Assembly: GCF_024362695.1 (NCBI RefSeq)
Contig: NC_065417.1
Coordinates: forward strand, 6,441,001-6,505,000
Direction: 5' to 3'
Source of the DNA: Pectinophora gossypiella
Taxonomy: Eukaryota; Arthropoda; Insecta; Lepidoptera; Gelechiidae
Length of the DNA: 64,000 bases
The notes below the pieces were generated by a model. It did not search any database. It was not told the DNA's origin and worked only from the letters and a program-made list of their open reading frames with translations. The first letter of the stretch is position 1. Every line of letters begins with the position of its first letter. Below, in pieces: positions 30,187 through 41,009 of this stretch. A program made the translations under genes and the position numbers.

Positions 30187-30592
30187 GGGCTTTTTGGCGG
30201 GAGGCGGGAACGGGACAGTTGCTTTCTTCATTGAATAATCTAAATAATTAATACGAAGTGGTGTTTTGTGGTTAATGATCGCATTAAGTTAGTCGGAAGA
30301 CATTCGCGAGTGTTATTATATTGGAGTATTCAATAAACAAAGTGTATCTGCCTATTTTCTCTTCGTGTCAGGAAGCCGCTTCATAACTCAAAAGTTTATG
30401 CGGACTTTTGAGTTAATTCGTTTGGGGTTCGGAGTAGGAGTCTACTCCGAGGGTGGGGGCTTAGGTTTCATCATCATCACCTTTCATCATTTCATTAATC
30501 ATCAAGAAAAAAAATACGTCAGACATGGCTGTATGGGCATAGTTCCCTTTGCCTTACCCTTCGGGGAAAACCAAACCAAAAAAAAAAAAAAA
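30187..30592 (+). repeat. poly(A) retroposon (SINE-like), copy 2, uninterrupted
   Basis: 406 bp, ending in an A run, flanked by the perfect 12-bp TSD TCAGTTAATCAG (30175-30186 and 30593-30604). It matches copy 1 (3705-6733) along its length, including a single TGAATACT (as AGTATTCA near 30330) where copy 1 carries the hAT. The hairpin at 30385-30414 has arms AACTCAAAAGT and ACTTTTGAGTT. The second stem is at about 30431-30449. The open frame 30365-30634 is part of the repeat. Confidence 0.85.
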
Positions 30593-30604
30593 TCAGTTAA
30601 TCAG

Positions 30605-31319
30605 CTGTTCTGCCTTAGCAGGTTTTGTACATAACTTATTAAAAAACATGAAAATGAGTTCGAATTTGCAGTTTATGTTAAACATAATATTTTATTTCGT
30701 TTGGTCCTACCCTAAGCTTTGATTTATAATGGTGAGTTGAAGTTATAGAATAAGATAGGTAAATAATTCTCGATTTTTGGTTGTAGTTATGTTATTGCTG
30801 CAGTTTACGACACTGTTTTAGCATAGTAAATTAGTAACTTATACATCAATGGTTTTAACAGTGTGTCAATAAATTATGTAGCTATAAAATTTATGATTTT
30901 ACAGGGAGGTATGAAAAGCAGTCAACCTATCTGCCTTCTATGTACACAAAACACAAAGCTCAGTTACATATATGATACATTATATTTGTATTCCTTGGTC
31001 CTATAGTAAAAGTAAGTATACATAACAAAAAATACTGTTCTATAAGATTTCAAATAATGTAGATTTTAATGATTCTTGTTTTTGTAGCACTTACCCATGC
31101 TTAGGGAAACTCAGAAAGAGAAAATTTAAATCGAAAATTTTCTGACTCATGGACAGGAGAAGGAAGCCTATTGTGCTTATTTTATTCGTTTGTATATGTC
31201 CTTACTTAAGTCTGTGCAATAATGAATTATTGATTGATTGAATCATTTCTATTTATATAAATTTTAAGTTTTTCATATTGAAATTATATTATATTTCAGG
31301 TTACAAGCCGAACTCAATC
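30605..31319 (+). other. upstream region / 5' UTR intron of the DIPK1-like gene
   Basis: Non-coding and AT-rich. An acceptor AG at 31299-31300 (TTATATTTCAG) precedes the start codon by about 20 bp, so at least one upstream non-coding exon is expected. I could not place it with confidence. Confidence 0.5.
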
Positions 31320-32707
31320 ATGAGAGGGTTAAGGCATCAGTTGCTTTGTAGACTGACATCTAGTTGGATTAAATACTTAAAGCGAAGGTCAACTGTGGGG
31401 TTGTTCTGTATTTTTCTTCTTCTGATACTGATGAGATGGAAGCTACTCTGCTCAAACATGCAGCCTCTACAGCACATACAGAATGTGGTAAGTATGCAAG
31501 TCGCTGGAATTTATATTGTCTAATAACTAATAATTATTATCTGAAACTAAATAGCTTCCTGCTTTAAAAGTTTAAATGTTTTAAACAAAGAATCTATTCC
31601 CAATCACGTCACATGTTAATTGTAAACATTGGTAAAATTACATAGCATAGTTTTCCTTTTCAGTGTAACAGCTACACAAGTGGTAACTCAGTGGGAAACC
31701 TGTGTGGAGATCTGTGTCAAGCAAGTGGAGTGCCTTCCCTCTCCTGCCACAACTTCTACCAGGAAAAGGAAGCCGTCTTCTCTGGAGCCTGGGGGAACAC
31801 CAGTGTGGTATTCAAGTCAGCAAAAAGATCCAATGATGGCGATCTCCTGTACTGGTTAGATGCTTCCAAAAAGAGAATATATCCCACTGAGGATGATTTC
31901 TCAAATATGATCAAGAATCAAATAAAATCAAAGTTTAATATTGTGATCAATGAAATTGATGCACATAAAATGTCCTATGTTGTAAACAGTGCTAAATGGC
32001 CAAACAGACATACTGAAATGGAAAATGTGTGGTCACTCATGCAAGATAATGAATACCTTGCATTGGTTCTGTATGACAAGTTTGCTGTATTCCCTAAACT
32101 AGTAGGCAGTTGTGGTACCCTGTACGCTGTGCAAAAATTAAATTCCATATCTGGTTTCTGGCATCTGATGACTATGTACGATAGCCAAGAAGAGTGGTTA
32201 AAAAGAATTAGAATAGCAATTCTGATATTAGACTTTTTGATGCACTTAGAAAGTGGTCTTCCTGAGCCAGTGCTTATTTGTAATGTCAAAATGAACCACT
32301 TTGGCGTGACTGACGACTTTAAGAGAATAATGTATCTAGATTTAGATTCAGTCCATCCCCTAAGTATAGCTAATAGGATGACGGGCGATAGTTCTCAATG
32401 TAAGCGACACAGTGATTGTGATTATTTGAATTGTCGGTCCTTTTGTAACTTGATTAGTAGGAGGTGTGAGCATGGGGTGGCGAATAACAATCTGCAGATA
32501 GTGTGTGAGAGAATATTCCTAGGGTGGGTGATGTCGGGGCGGGTGATGGTCCCGGGGCTGCTGCTGGGCCCGCGCGCGCCGCGCGTGCTCGTCGAGCTGC
32601 TCGAGCTGTGCGCCAACCCCGCCAACGAGCGCGGTACACCTCGCTCGCCCGCCACTAAAGAAATACGAAAGAGGCTGTACGATCTACTTGTCCACATGAC
32701 ATATTAG
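31320..32707 (+). CDS. FAM69/DIPK1-type divergent protein kinase domain protein, two coding exons
   Basis: This is a type II membrane protein of the early secretory pathway belonging to the FAM69 (DIPK1) branch of secretory-pathway kinases. The coding exons are 31320-31487 and 31664-32707 (donor GTAAGT at 31488, acceptor AG 31662-31663), giving 56 + 347 codons (403 aa). The N-terminus is basic, followed by one membrane anchor at about residues 24-42 (STVGLFCIFLLLILMRW). The lumenal part is Cys-rich: CNSYTSGNSVGNLCGDLC, then the kinase-like core with FPKLVGSCGTLYAVQ, LICNVKMNHFGV and MYLDLDSVHP, and the family's EF-hand/Cys segment CKRHSDCDYLNCRSFC, ending with NNNLQIVCERIF. The start at ATG 31320 is the first AUG after the acceptor. 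The C-terminal 60 residues are encoded by unusually GC-rich DNA (about 32530-32650). The position of the catalytic-loop Asp appears to be Asn. Confidence 0.85.
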
Positions 32708-33010
32708 TACACACGTCTGTGATAATTTTGCTCCTTACACGATTTCTAGTCATTAGTGTGTAGGTAGGATGTTATAAACAATTACAACGTTTCAGCTTTA
32801 ATATTTTTGTGATGTTCTTTTTTATTATTTTAGGCCTAAGCTTTTATTATTATTATAATCCATACTGTTTACATATTTTATTTTATATAATTGTATCAGT
32901 TAAACATGTATCACCACTAGATGGCGTTAGTAGCACTATACACATTTTCCTAAAATTTTACTCAATATCCTGTCTTCTATCTAAAAAACAATAAATAAAT
33001 GAAAAACTAT
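32708..33010 (+). other. 3' UTR of the DIPK1-like gene
   Basis: AT-rich. A tandem AATAAATAAAT at about 32989-33000 is the probable polyadenylation signal. Confidence 0.6.
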
Positions 33011-33899
33011 TATAATATTAATTAGTCTATTACTTCATTTAATTGTAAGTTCATGCTTAATCGTTATTATCGAATTATAATTTCCAGCTAGGCGCGGTTA
33101 CCGTGTACCGCGAGCGCTGCTGGCCATATTTTTATAAAATGCGGTTGTCATTGCGGTTTTGTAAGGCTGCAAACTGTAGATCTGTTTAACCTCCTAAGGT
33201 GGAGATTTCCAGACACAATAGTTAAACAATGGGATTTGGATTTTAAAAGAACATTCGGTCTTACGTCTAAAGTTTATATAGGCAGGCCTCAAATCATCCG
33301 TCGAAAGGGGACGGAGCAAACTCCATCACCGGTAGTCCACTGCCGGTTATTTGGTGGAGAAACCTTAGACCACACACAATCTAGAAAAGTTCGTTTCCTA
33401 AATTAACCGAATCGGGAATCGAACATTTTCTTCTGGTGTTATCGTCTAGTTGTAAGTAAGCCAGGATAAAATTTTGGGAATATTCTCCATAATCATCATG
33501 CTTTACAAAACCGCAAGTAGGTATTACTCATTTTATGAGTTTTTAATGGTCAACATTCGAATTCTGGACTCAGGAACATTCGAATGTTGCCACCGCTTTC
33601 GAGCATGTAAGAGAAATCGACTAAGGGATTATCTACGTCCTACATAATCTCTTCTCTCGTGTGGAATGTGATGAACTCTGTGGGCCAATGATCGACCTCA
33701 CCAATCCAGGTCCCGCAATTTCAAAAGTGACTGCAAGATTTCTGATGACATGTGGCTTGGCTTACACCAATAGGAATTTCGGATGTTTGTTTCAGTTACG
33801 TAGGTAGGTATCTACCTAATACGAATATTAGTGGGAAGATAGGTAATAGAGGGTGAGTTGTAGGAAGGTGACAAAACTTGGGCAAAGGTGGCAGAGGTC
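33011..33899. other. intergenic, no gene seen
   Basis: I see no coding region or clear repeat pair. It contains a GC-richer patch near 33085-33125 and a stretch (33230-33400) that looks like a decayed transposon, but I cannot assign it. Confidence 0.4.
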
Positions 33900-34148
33900 A
33901 TGCGAAGATTGGCAGTAGCAGTGCGCGCTTATACGCATGCGCGGCGGTGACGGGCGACCTTCTCGCGTCCTCCGTCGCCGCCAGTCGACTGGGCTCGCGT
34001 CCGCGCCACTTCGCGCGTCTCATGTAAACAGCACTGAAAACTCTCACTTTCGCTTGTTATCGTCGCGCTGGACTACGCGACCACTTTGTGTTGTGATGTA
34101 GCTTCCCTCTTTTGGATTTTGAAGTCTGCAAGTCTTCAGCGAGCAAAG
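33900..34148 (+). promoter_or_regulatory. CpG-rich promoter-like island and possible non-coding first exon
   Basis: About 33920-34030 is strongly CpG-rich in an AT-rich setting and holds CGCATGCGC at 33934-33942, the core of the NRF-1/erect-wing site. The following GC-poorer stretch ends CTTCAGCGAGCAAAG at 34148 with a GTTTGT donor. This would fit a promoter and first exon of a plus-strand gene whose coding exons lie beyond the window or in unrecognised small exons. This is inference. Confidence 0.4.
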
Positions 34149-35373
34149 GTTTGTCTATTCTTATACTTTATTTACCTTTTTTCAGTAGGTACCTGGCTAC
34201 CTACTTATCTAGGTATTTAACATTCTTATTCGTTATCTAACTGATTAGCCGGTTATAATAGTTAGCTGTAGTTTTTCTTTCCAGAAAAGTCGTTTTAGTT
34301 AAAGAGTTATCAGGAAATCGTGAGATCTCACGCCGGTGTACCCATATGCGTAGGTAGGTACCGACATAGGTGACATGACCTTGACCTGTTACCTGTAGGT
34401 CAATGTCCGGCAACGTAGTGTTTGTAAATAGGTAACATTTCTGTCCATTAATTTAATCTTATCTACAAATATGTGACTAATGTTGCGTCATTTTATTGTT
34501 AATGTACCTACCTAGGTATGTACAGAATAAAATTTATAAACATTACATGCTAGAGTCATGTATTTTAAAGTTTGGGTCATTTCATGATTCGTTGATCTGG
34601 TGGATGATATAAGTGCGTGGGACCGGCGAGTTCACCGCATGATTATTGCATTAATTTCAGCTAGAAACAAGAAAGGTTAACTTAATTTGACATACCTACT
34701 TATTCGGAATTGCATAAAGCGGTTTTAACGCATTATCTTCGAGATAACCTACCTATTGGGTAGGTATGCTTTTTGCACGATACGATCATTTTTGTAGCAT
34801 ATGCGTAAGGTTAAAAAAGACTTGCTAAGATGTTGTTACAGAGTAGGGAAAAAGATACTGAGCAGGGAGGTTGTCTTAATAGTTCTTTAGGAGACATCCA
34901 GAAGGTTGTAGGTATGTGTAGGTACCTACCTATTTTATTTAGATTACCTATGGTTAGCTTAGGTGGTATGTTACACAACATTAGATAGGTATGTGTGACG
35001 TAGGTACCTAATGACCTAGTAACAAAGAATGGGCACAGGTTTGACTTCTTGACCTACATAATAATGTCTATGAATAGGCTAGTATCTAATTAATCAAATC
35101 AGTTACTTTTTACTAAACGCCAAAACACGAATTTACCTACCTACCTACTAAGGAATTTGTAGTAAAAAGCATATTGTGACGTCATAGAAAAAGTGATAAA
35201 ATGTCGGACTCATTATTACGTTTTTCATAAATTCATAAATAGGTAAGTTAAATAGAAAAAATAAAATGTTTATCGTTAGTTTTAGATCTGTCTTTATTTA
35301 GTAATCAGAATTTAATAATTTATCACCCTTAACGACTTTTCTCTCAGCGTTTTTCGAGTTCGATTATATAACA
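34149..35373. other. gene-free AT-rich stretch
   Basis: No ORF or assignable repeat. It is rich in TAGGTA/TACCTA words. It could be intron downstream of the 33.9-34.1 kb candidate exon. Confidence 0.4.
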
Positions 35374-35438
35374 TTGTCCGGCCAAGTAGTTAATGCCATC
35401 TGCGGCAAATCTACAATAAGTCACGTCAAAAAAAAAAA
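35374..35438 (+). repeat. ultra-short poly(A) retroposon, copy 1
   Basis: 65 bp: TTGTCCGGCCAAGTAGTTAA, then GCCATCTGCGGC and AATAAGTCACGTC, ending in A11. The perfect TSD GATTATATAACA is at 35362-35373 and 35439-35450. The same family occurs at 43777-43859, 50637-50700 and 52213-52272. Confidence 0.8.
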
Positions 35439-35889
35439 GATTATATAACACATCCACTTATTTTGTTCACTTATATAACACTTATAATGTGCCATGAAGT
35501 GGGATACTTAACAAAGCTGTTTGTTTATGTACAAAAATATGGATAGATTTTTGTGCACCTAGGTTCAAAATGTACTATTCAAGGCGTACGCGGTGGTCTA
35601 TGGGACACCAATTCCCTAAGGTCTTTGTAGCAGCACGAATTCAACCAATCATTAAGTACTTATTTGATTTAAATTATATTCACTGGATACGGAAGAGGTT
35701 GAGACGTCAGCGACAATAAATTACAATCAAAGGGCGGGAGCTGCGCACGAGTGTTTAACAGGGGTGTACTTCTATATCCTATACTCTCCTAACGGCATTT
35801 CTGAAGATGCAAAAGACGAAACGTAAATAATAAAATCATAAAGTAAAACCGCAGTCAAATAATTAATTTATTTCATTATCTTCAACGAG

Positions 35890-36420
35890 GGACTTTCCAA
35901 GGAACGTTTTTCAGAATCAGTATAGATGGCGCTATACAGTTTTTCTTCGTTTCACGTTCAATTTTCATGGATAACAGACATATGCATCTTTCATCTTTGT
36001 TTTTGGGTATAAAATCCAATGGAATCCTAAATATGATAGAGGCGAGAATGGACTCTGATGTTTTTGGCCGGTTCCTGGATCTGCACGTTAAACGGGTAGA
36101 CCGAGGGATGGGCTAATTATTATTATAAAATTCCCACGCTACATCATTGTTGTGTACTAACATAGTTTGTAAGTTACATTGTTACTAACAAAAAAATGGG
36201 CACTATTAGTCTGAAATAAAAGATTTTTATTTTTTATTTATTTTTATTTTTTTTATAAAAGATAACACTTTTCCAGCCACAATTACATCTTCTACTCATT
36301 ATTATTCTGATCAAAATATAGAGAAGCAATATAGGTAGCAACACAATTCTATACATTATGTGGTCCAAATATCAAGTAACAATTATTTTTATATATGCTT
36401 CTGCCATTACATTGTTATTG
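35890..36420. repeat. dispersed repeat interrupted by a LINE 3' tail
   Basis: The segments 35970-36014 (CATGGATAACAGACATATGC ... TTTTTGGGTATAAA) and 36254-36410 (TTCTGATCAAAATA ... ATATATGCTTCTGC) are contiguous in another copy at 54935-55135. Part of it also occurs reversed at about 53965-54095. The intervening 36015-36253 is flanked by TATAAAA (36008-36014 and 36254-36260). It ends in TTGTAAGTTACATTGTTACT ... AATAAAAG and a T/A-rich tail, as many LINE 3' ends do. Confidence 0.6.
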
Positions 36421-37930
36421 ATATTTCGGAATAATTATGTACCTAAGTAATGAGCCATCCATATTGTTTTTGGTGAGCCTCATTCTTCGAATAGCTAATT
36501 AGTTACGATCATGATTGCCATGCAAAATGTATCTACCTAATTTTCCTATGCTGCACTTTGGCGCGGGTAATACTTTTTTCTTTTAATACTTTTATAGTTT
36601 TTATACCGCATGGTTTTATACTTACACAGTTGGCTCAACCATTATAGACGGACCCAGACCTAACACATTGGTCTAACAGAAAGTTCGCGAGGTGTGGGTA
36701 CTTAGTTCATCTCGAGATGGATGTACCTCTGACTACTCCCATCGGGTTATAGTCGTGAGCTTAAGTGTTGTCTTGATACAAAACTAAATACATGTCTGTT
36801 CAACTGAACATTGCGTGGGTGTCGACCGCCAGCCCATTGCCGATGTCTCGCCGATAAATTGAGCCGTGTTACTACCAGGAGACAATACTCCGTACTCTGC
36901 ATTCAATGCATCTTCAATAACATCAGCGGCCTGCGCCAGGGAACAATAACACGATAAACAGAGGCCTTGGGGTTTCACTTTAAAAACTAAATAAGAAAAT
37001 CGTTAAGTACCAACAAATAGAAACAATACAATACAGAAATACTTTATTGCACACAACATACTAAACGAGTTTTACATAAAACATACACGAAAGTTACAGT
37101 ACAGTATCTGGCAGCCTTATTGCTAAGCAGCAATTTCTTTCAGGCAACCAGTGGTAAAAAAAAGAAACATTTATCATAATTGGGTGAGGGACGGTGCAAT
37201 ATCTAAGTAGTATAAAATACCTACTAGCTTAAAATACATAAATAAAAAAAACAAGATATAGGTACTTACATAAATTCATGAAACATGAATTTCGTATCCA
37301 TAATTAATACCTATCCATCCATTGGGCTAGAAGACTTAAGTATAGTGACAATACATATCATCACGCCTGTATACCCGAAGGGATAATCAGAGGTGTACAG
37401 TATATACACTCCTCCTTATGTTTAGTGATTATAAACGAAATAATACTTTGAATGACTAAACCGAAGATACTTTATCGATTCTTTGCGGATAGATTGGAGA
37501 AAACTTCAAAAGTTTTGTAAAATCCAAATAGTTACCTATAACCTGTTTGGTACATTATATGATTATGTATTTATTCGTACGTGGATGTGAAAACTAGGTA
37601 CTTGTTCCAATAGAATTCGATTCCATTTGTTGTTACCGTTCGAGCAAGAGAACAATGTCAACTTAGCTGTTATCGTATCGAGAAACCGAGGTATTTCTCT
37701 GATAGACTTACAAATGTTCATAATCATAACTTCTTTGCGCATTTATGACGGACACCAGTTTTTAATTTTTTTCTGCAAGCACCTACTTATTTTTGCGTGG
37801 ATTTCAAACTTTTCAGCTTGATATATCCTGAGTTTGTCGAATATATAGCTATCTCATGTCTACCACCTATAGTGTACCTACTTGCTCCTGTATTATTTAT
37901 TTGCAGCACTCGTAGATACAATTTTACAGG
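36421..37930. other. gene-free stretch with repeat fragments
   Basis: 36657-36765 repeats 12848-12953. 37358-37425 is a fragment of the CACGCCTGTAT repeat. A minus-strand open stretch at 36784-36978 is not supported as a gene. Nothing else was recognised. Confidence 0.45.
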
Positions 37931-37939
37931 CGTGTACTT

Positions 37940-38634
37940 AAATATCCTGACAGATGGCAGCAGTACCTGTCAGTACTATTCAGAGGCGGAGGACAGGAGT
38001 TCTAGTCATCATCATCAGCCGTATGACGCCCACTGCTGGGCATAGGCCTCCCCCAAGGATTTCCACGACGATCGGTCCTGCGCTGCCCGCATCCAGCGGC
38101 TTCCCGCGACCTTCACCAGATCGTCGGTCCACCTTGTAGCGGGCCTACCCACTAAGCGTCTTCCGACACGTGGTCGCCACTCCAGAACCTTTCCGCCCCA
38201 TCGGCCATCGGTTCTCCTCGCTATGTGTCCTGCCCACTGCCACTTCAGCTTTGCAATTCTCCGAGCTATGTCGGTGACTTTAGTTTTCCTGCGGATCTCC
38301 TCATTTCTGATTCGATCGAGCAGGGAAATACCGAGCATAGCTCTCTCCATTGCCCGCTGAGCGACACCGAGCCTCCTCACGAGACCCATAGTAAGCGGCC
38401 ACGTCTCACTGCCGTAGGTCATCACTGGCAACACGCACAGGTCAAAGACTTGTCCTAGGAGTTCTAGTACGGCTTTGAAATAGACTACTCTGGGCGCCAT
38501 CCCACTCTCGTCAGACAGAATACTGCGGGGCAGAAGGTAAGAGGGAAACCACAGCTCTATTTTTCCTTATAAAAAGTAGCATGGAGAATGCTACACCGAC
38601 AAGAGCGTGGCTCTTAAATTAGTGATGATGACTT
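37940..38634 (+). repeat. SINE-like repeat with RTE-type tail, interrupted by another LINE
   Basis: The two pieces 37940-38006 and 38469-38634 together match the uninterrupted copy at about 62605-62850: GGCAGCAGTTACTGTCAGT, then the CGGAGGAC word, ACGGCTTTGAAATAGTCTAC, GGGAAACCACTG, and the tail CTACACCGACAAGAGCGTGG. The gap is filled by the LINE fragment 38007-38456. A 3' part occurs again at 39270-39416. Confidence 0.7.
38007..38456 (-). pseudogene. 5'-truncated RTE-type LINE, ORF2 C-terminus
   Basis: Minus-strand protein tail: CVLPVMTYGSETWPLT, AQRAMERAMLGISL, RIRNEEIRRKTKVTDIARRI, AKLKWQWAGHIARRTDGRWG, VGRPATRWTDDL and EAYAQQWASYG then stop. This is the post-RT region of RTE-like LINEs. 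The 3' end is a short GATGAT microsatellite rather than poly(A), as is typical of RTE. The TSD AGGAGTTCTAGT lies at 37995-38006 and 38457-38468. It is 5'-truncated, with no RT or endonuclease, and therefore inactive. Confidence 0.85.
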
Positions 38635-38639
38635 AAATA

Positions 38640-40780
38640 AGCTAGTTATTTTGTTAGTACATACACATACCATTGTTACTCACGCCTGTAATCCCTAATG
38701 GGGTGGGTAGAGCCACAATTAATCAAAGAGTAAGTTGGAGAAATGCGTTTTCAAGATATTCCGAAGTCTCTTGCTTCTTACCTTTTGCTATAATTTTAAA
38801 AACAAACAATTGTTTCAATTCTAGTTAGGTATATTTATGGGTACCTAAATCAGACATTTAGTAATCGCATTATATCCATAAAGGCAATAATAGAGTTAAA
38901 GACGGATTCATTCAGATAATAATAATTGTTCGGAGTATCTTATTAATAGATGCACTTTAACGGTCATTCTCTATGAATCTATTTTTAGCCATCGGGTGCG
39001 AGTGGGAGAAGCTAGTCACAGTGGATATAAGTCTGGAACCTGTCTGGAATGCTAAACTCCGTCTCGACGTCGTAGTCTACTAAAGTCAACGACCTAACAG
39101 CTGTTTTTCTAAATCGGAGGTTTAAAAGGCAACATTGACCATTCCATCAAATTCTAAAGCAAGAGGTAATGCTATTTGACATTTGTTTGACATGACACAC
39201 TTAGTTTTATGTAAAAATTGCAAATATATAAATAAACAGAATTAATTTCTTTGTAAGACGAAATGACTAGGTACTCTGGGCGCCATCACACTCGCGTCAA
39301 ACAGAGCACTTCGGGGCGGAAGGCAAGAGAGAAACCACTGCCCTATTTTTCCCAAAAAAAGTAGGATGGAGAATGCTACACCGTCAAGAGCGTGGCTCTT
39401 GAGTTAGTGATGATGAAGACAAAATGCTAAATGCGCGCTTTCCAGTTCCAGTCTCAAATAGCCGATCTAGAAAAGCTTTACAAATACCATGAACAAATGA
39501 AAATAAATCGTCTTCTCCATATCTCTGCAATTACTTTCCAATGTCTATTCATCCATTTTTACAGTTATCAGGTAATAGATAAGACAGCTTAATGTTGCCT
39601 GGGGCGATAACAATTTTCACAAATTGACGCTGCCTTCCCCGTAATAACAGGTCAGCGACTATGTTAACCATGTCTTTCCGCTACTTCACTGAAGTGGATA
39701 TTTTTCATTGAATTCCGATTTCTCTACCTGACTTTAAAGGTTTCCAATCTTTATTGAAATATCTGAAGTCTTAAAGAGCAGTAAATGCTTTTGTTGCTTT
39801 AAGATTGTAATGTATAATTATTTATTGTTGCTCTGATTATTGAACACTTCTAGAGGGGTTGACTACAGCGGACGTTGTTTATAATTTATCTATAATTAGT
39901 TCATCATAATCTCCCTAGCATTATCCCGTTTTTCACAGGGTCCGCTTACCTAAGCTGAAAATTTGACATACATACATACATACATAAACTCACGCCCGTA
40001 ATCCCTAATGGGGTGGGCAGAGCCACAAGTAATCAAAGACAACTTGCAGCCACTGTTGATACGAAGTCCAAAGATGGATATGATGAACCTTATGGTGATA
40101 AGGGATCAGCCTATCGCCCATAACATTAGTCCATCATGTTAGAGGACACAATCCCTCTGTCGGTTTTTACGACATGCCCGGGAAGACAAGCAGCTGAACG
40201 TGTTCTATGTTTTTTATATGCTCCCAGAACAGCATAGAAGCAAAATTAAAATAAATTTAAATTTGACAGGTCCGGTAATTACCTATAGTTATTCAATAAA
40301 ATATTTTGACTTTGATTTTAATCTGGCATTAAGAAAGAACAATACAGCATCACAATATTCATAATCTCCGAAATGCGTATCGTAAATCAATAAGCAGCTG
40401 AGCGTAAGTTATTCAGCATTTATTTTTGAATTCCAAACAAATTCTTCGTGTTGACTACCACTGACGACGGTGGACGGACCACCTAGGAGTCTAGTTTTTG
40501 CCCTCTGGATTCTGGAGCGAGTGTTGTATATGATTGATATCGACAGAATCAATTACTGCGCCGGCGCAGTTCAAGTGCGGCCATTTGGTTTATGTGGCAT
40601 TCATGCCGGGTTGCCAGGGGTAAAATACAGGCCAGAGTGGGCCAGGCCGAAAGGTACACAATATTCCTATATTGTGCCCCTGCAGTCAAATAACTAACTA
40701 ATAAAATCGCAGATAACATTTCTTTTACTAACTTCTAAGTTTTATTTCTCTAACTTTTACATTTTTCCGACAACCAGTAG
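38640..40780. other. gene-free stretch with several repeats
   Basis: 39270-39416 is the 3' part of the SINE described at 37940. 39905-39960 is a reversed 3' fragment of the 42218 SINE family. 39962-40100 is a (CATA)n tract followed by AAACTCACGCCCGTAATCCC and GTGGGCAGAGCCACAAG, repeated almost exactly at 45973-46070. An open stretch at 40470-40697 is not supported as a gene. Confidence 0.5.
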
Positions 40781-40814
40781 GCTAAATGAATAAAACAGCT
40801 AGACACAACAAAAT

Positions 40815-41003
40815 ACGGCTTAACGTGACTTCCGAAGCACGGATCATCTTTCTCTCGGACAATTTGGTGATCGGCCTGTAATGTCCTATAACCAAACAAG
40901 GAATCACAAAGTGATTTTCGTGATGTCTCCCCACCGGGATTTGAACATGGGACCACCGGATCGTGAGCCCAACGTTCAAACCACTGGACCACGGAGGCCG
41001 TTA
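40815..41003 (-). repeat. tRNA-derived SINE, 5' part
   Basis: On the minus strand, the box A-like GTGGTCCAGTGGTTTGAACG and box B-like GTTCAAATCC words are followed by the CACTTTGTGATT ... GGACATTACAGGCCGATCAC-type body of the family. It is truncated compared with 44331-44650 and 49605-49875. Confidence 0.65.
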
Positions 41004-41009
41004 AAACGA

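Noticed and set aside
36784..36978. Open frame on the minus strand (64 codons)
   Set aside because: No family was recognised, there is no good start context, and it lies in repeat-rich DNA; it could be a transposon scrap.
40470..40697. 75-codon open frame
   Set aside because: No recognised domain; the surrounding sequence looks like repeat, and no splice sites or signals are evident.
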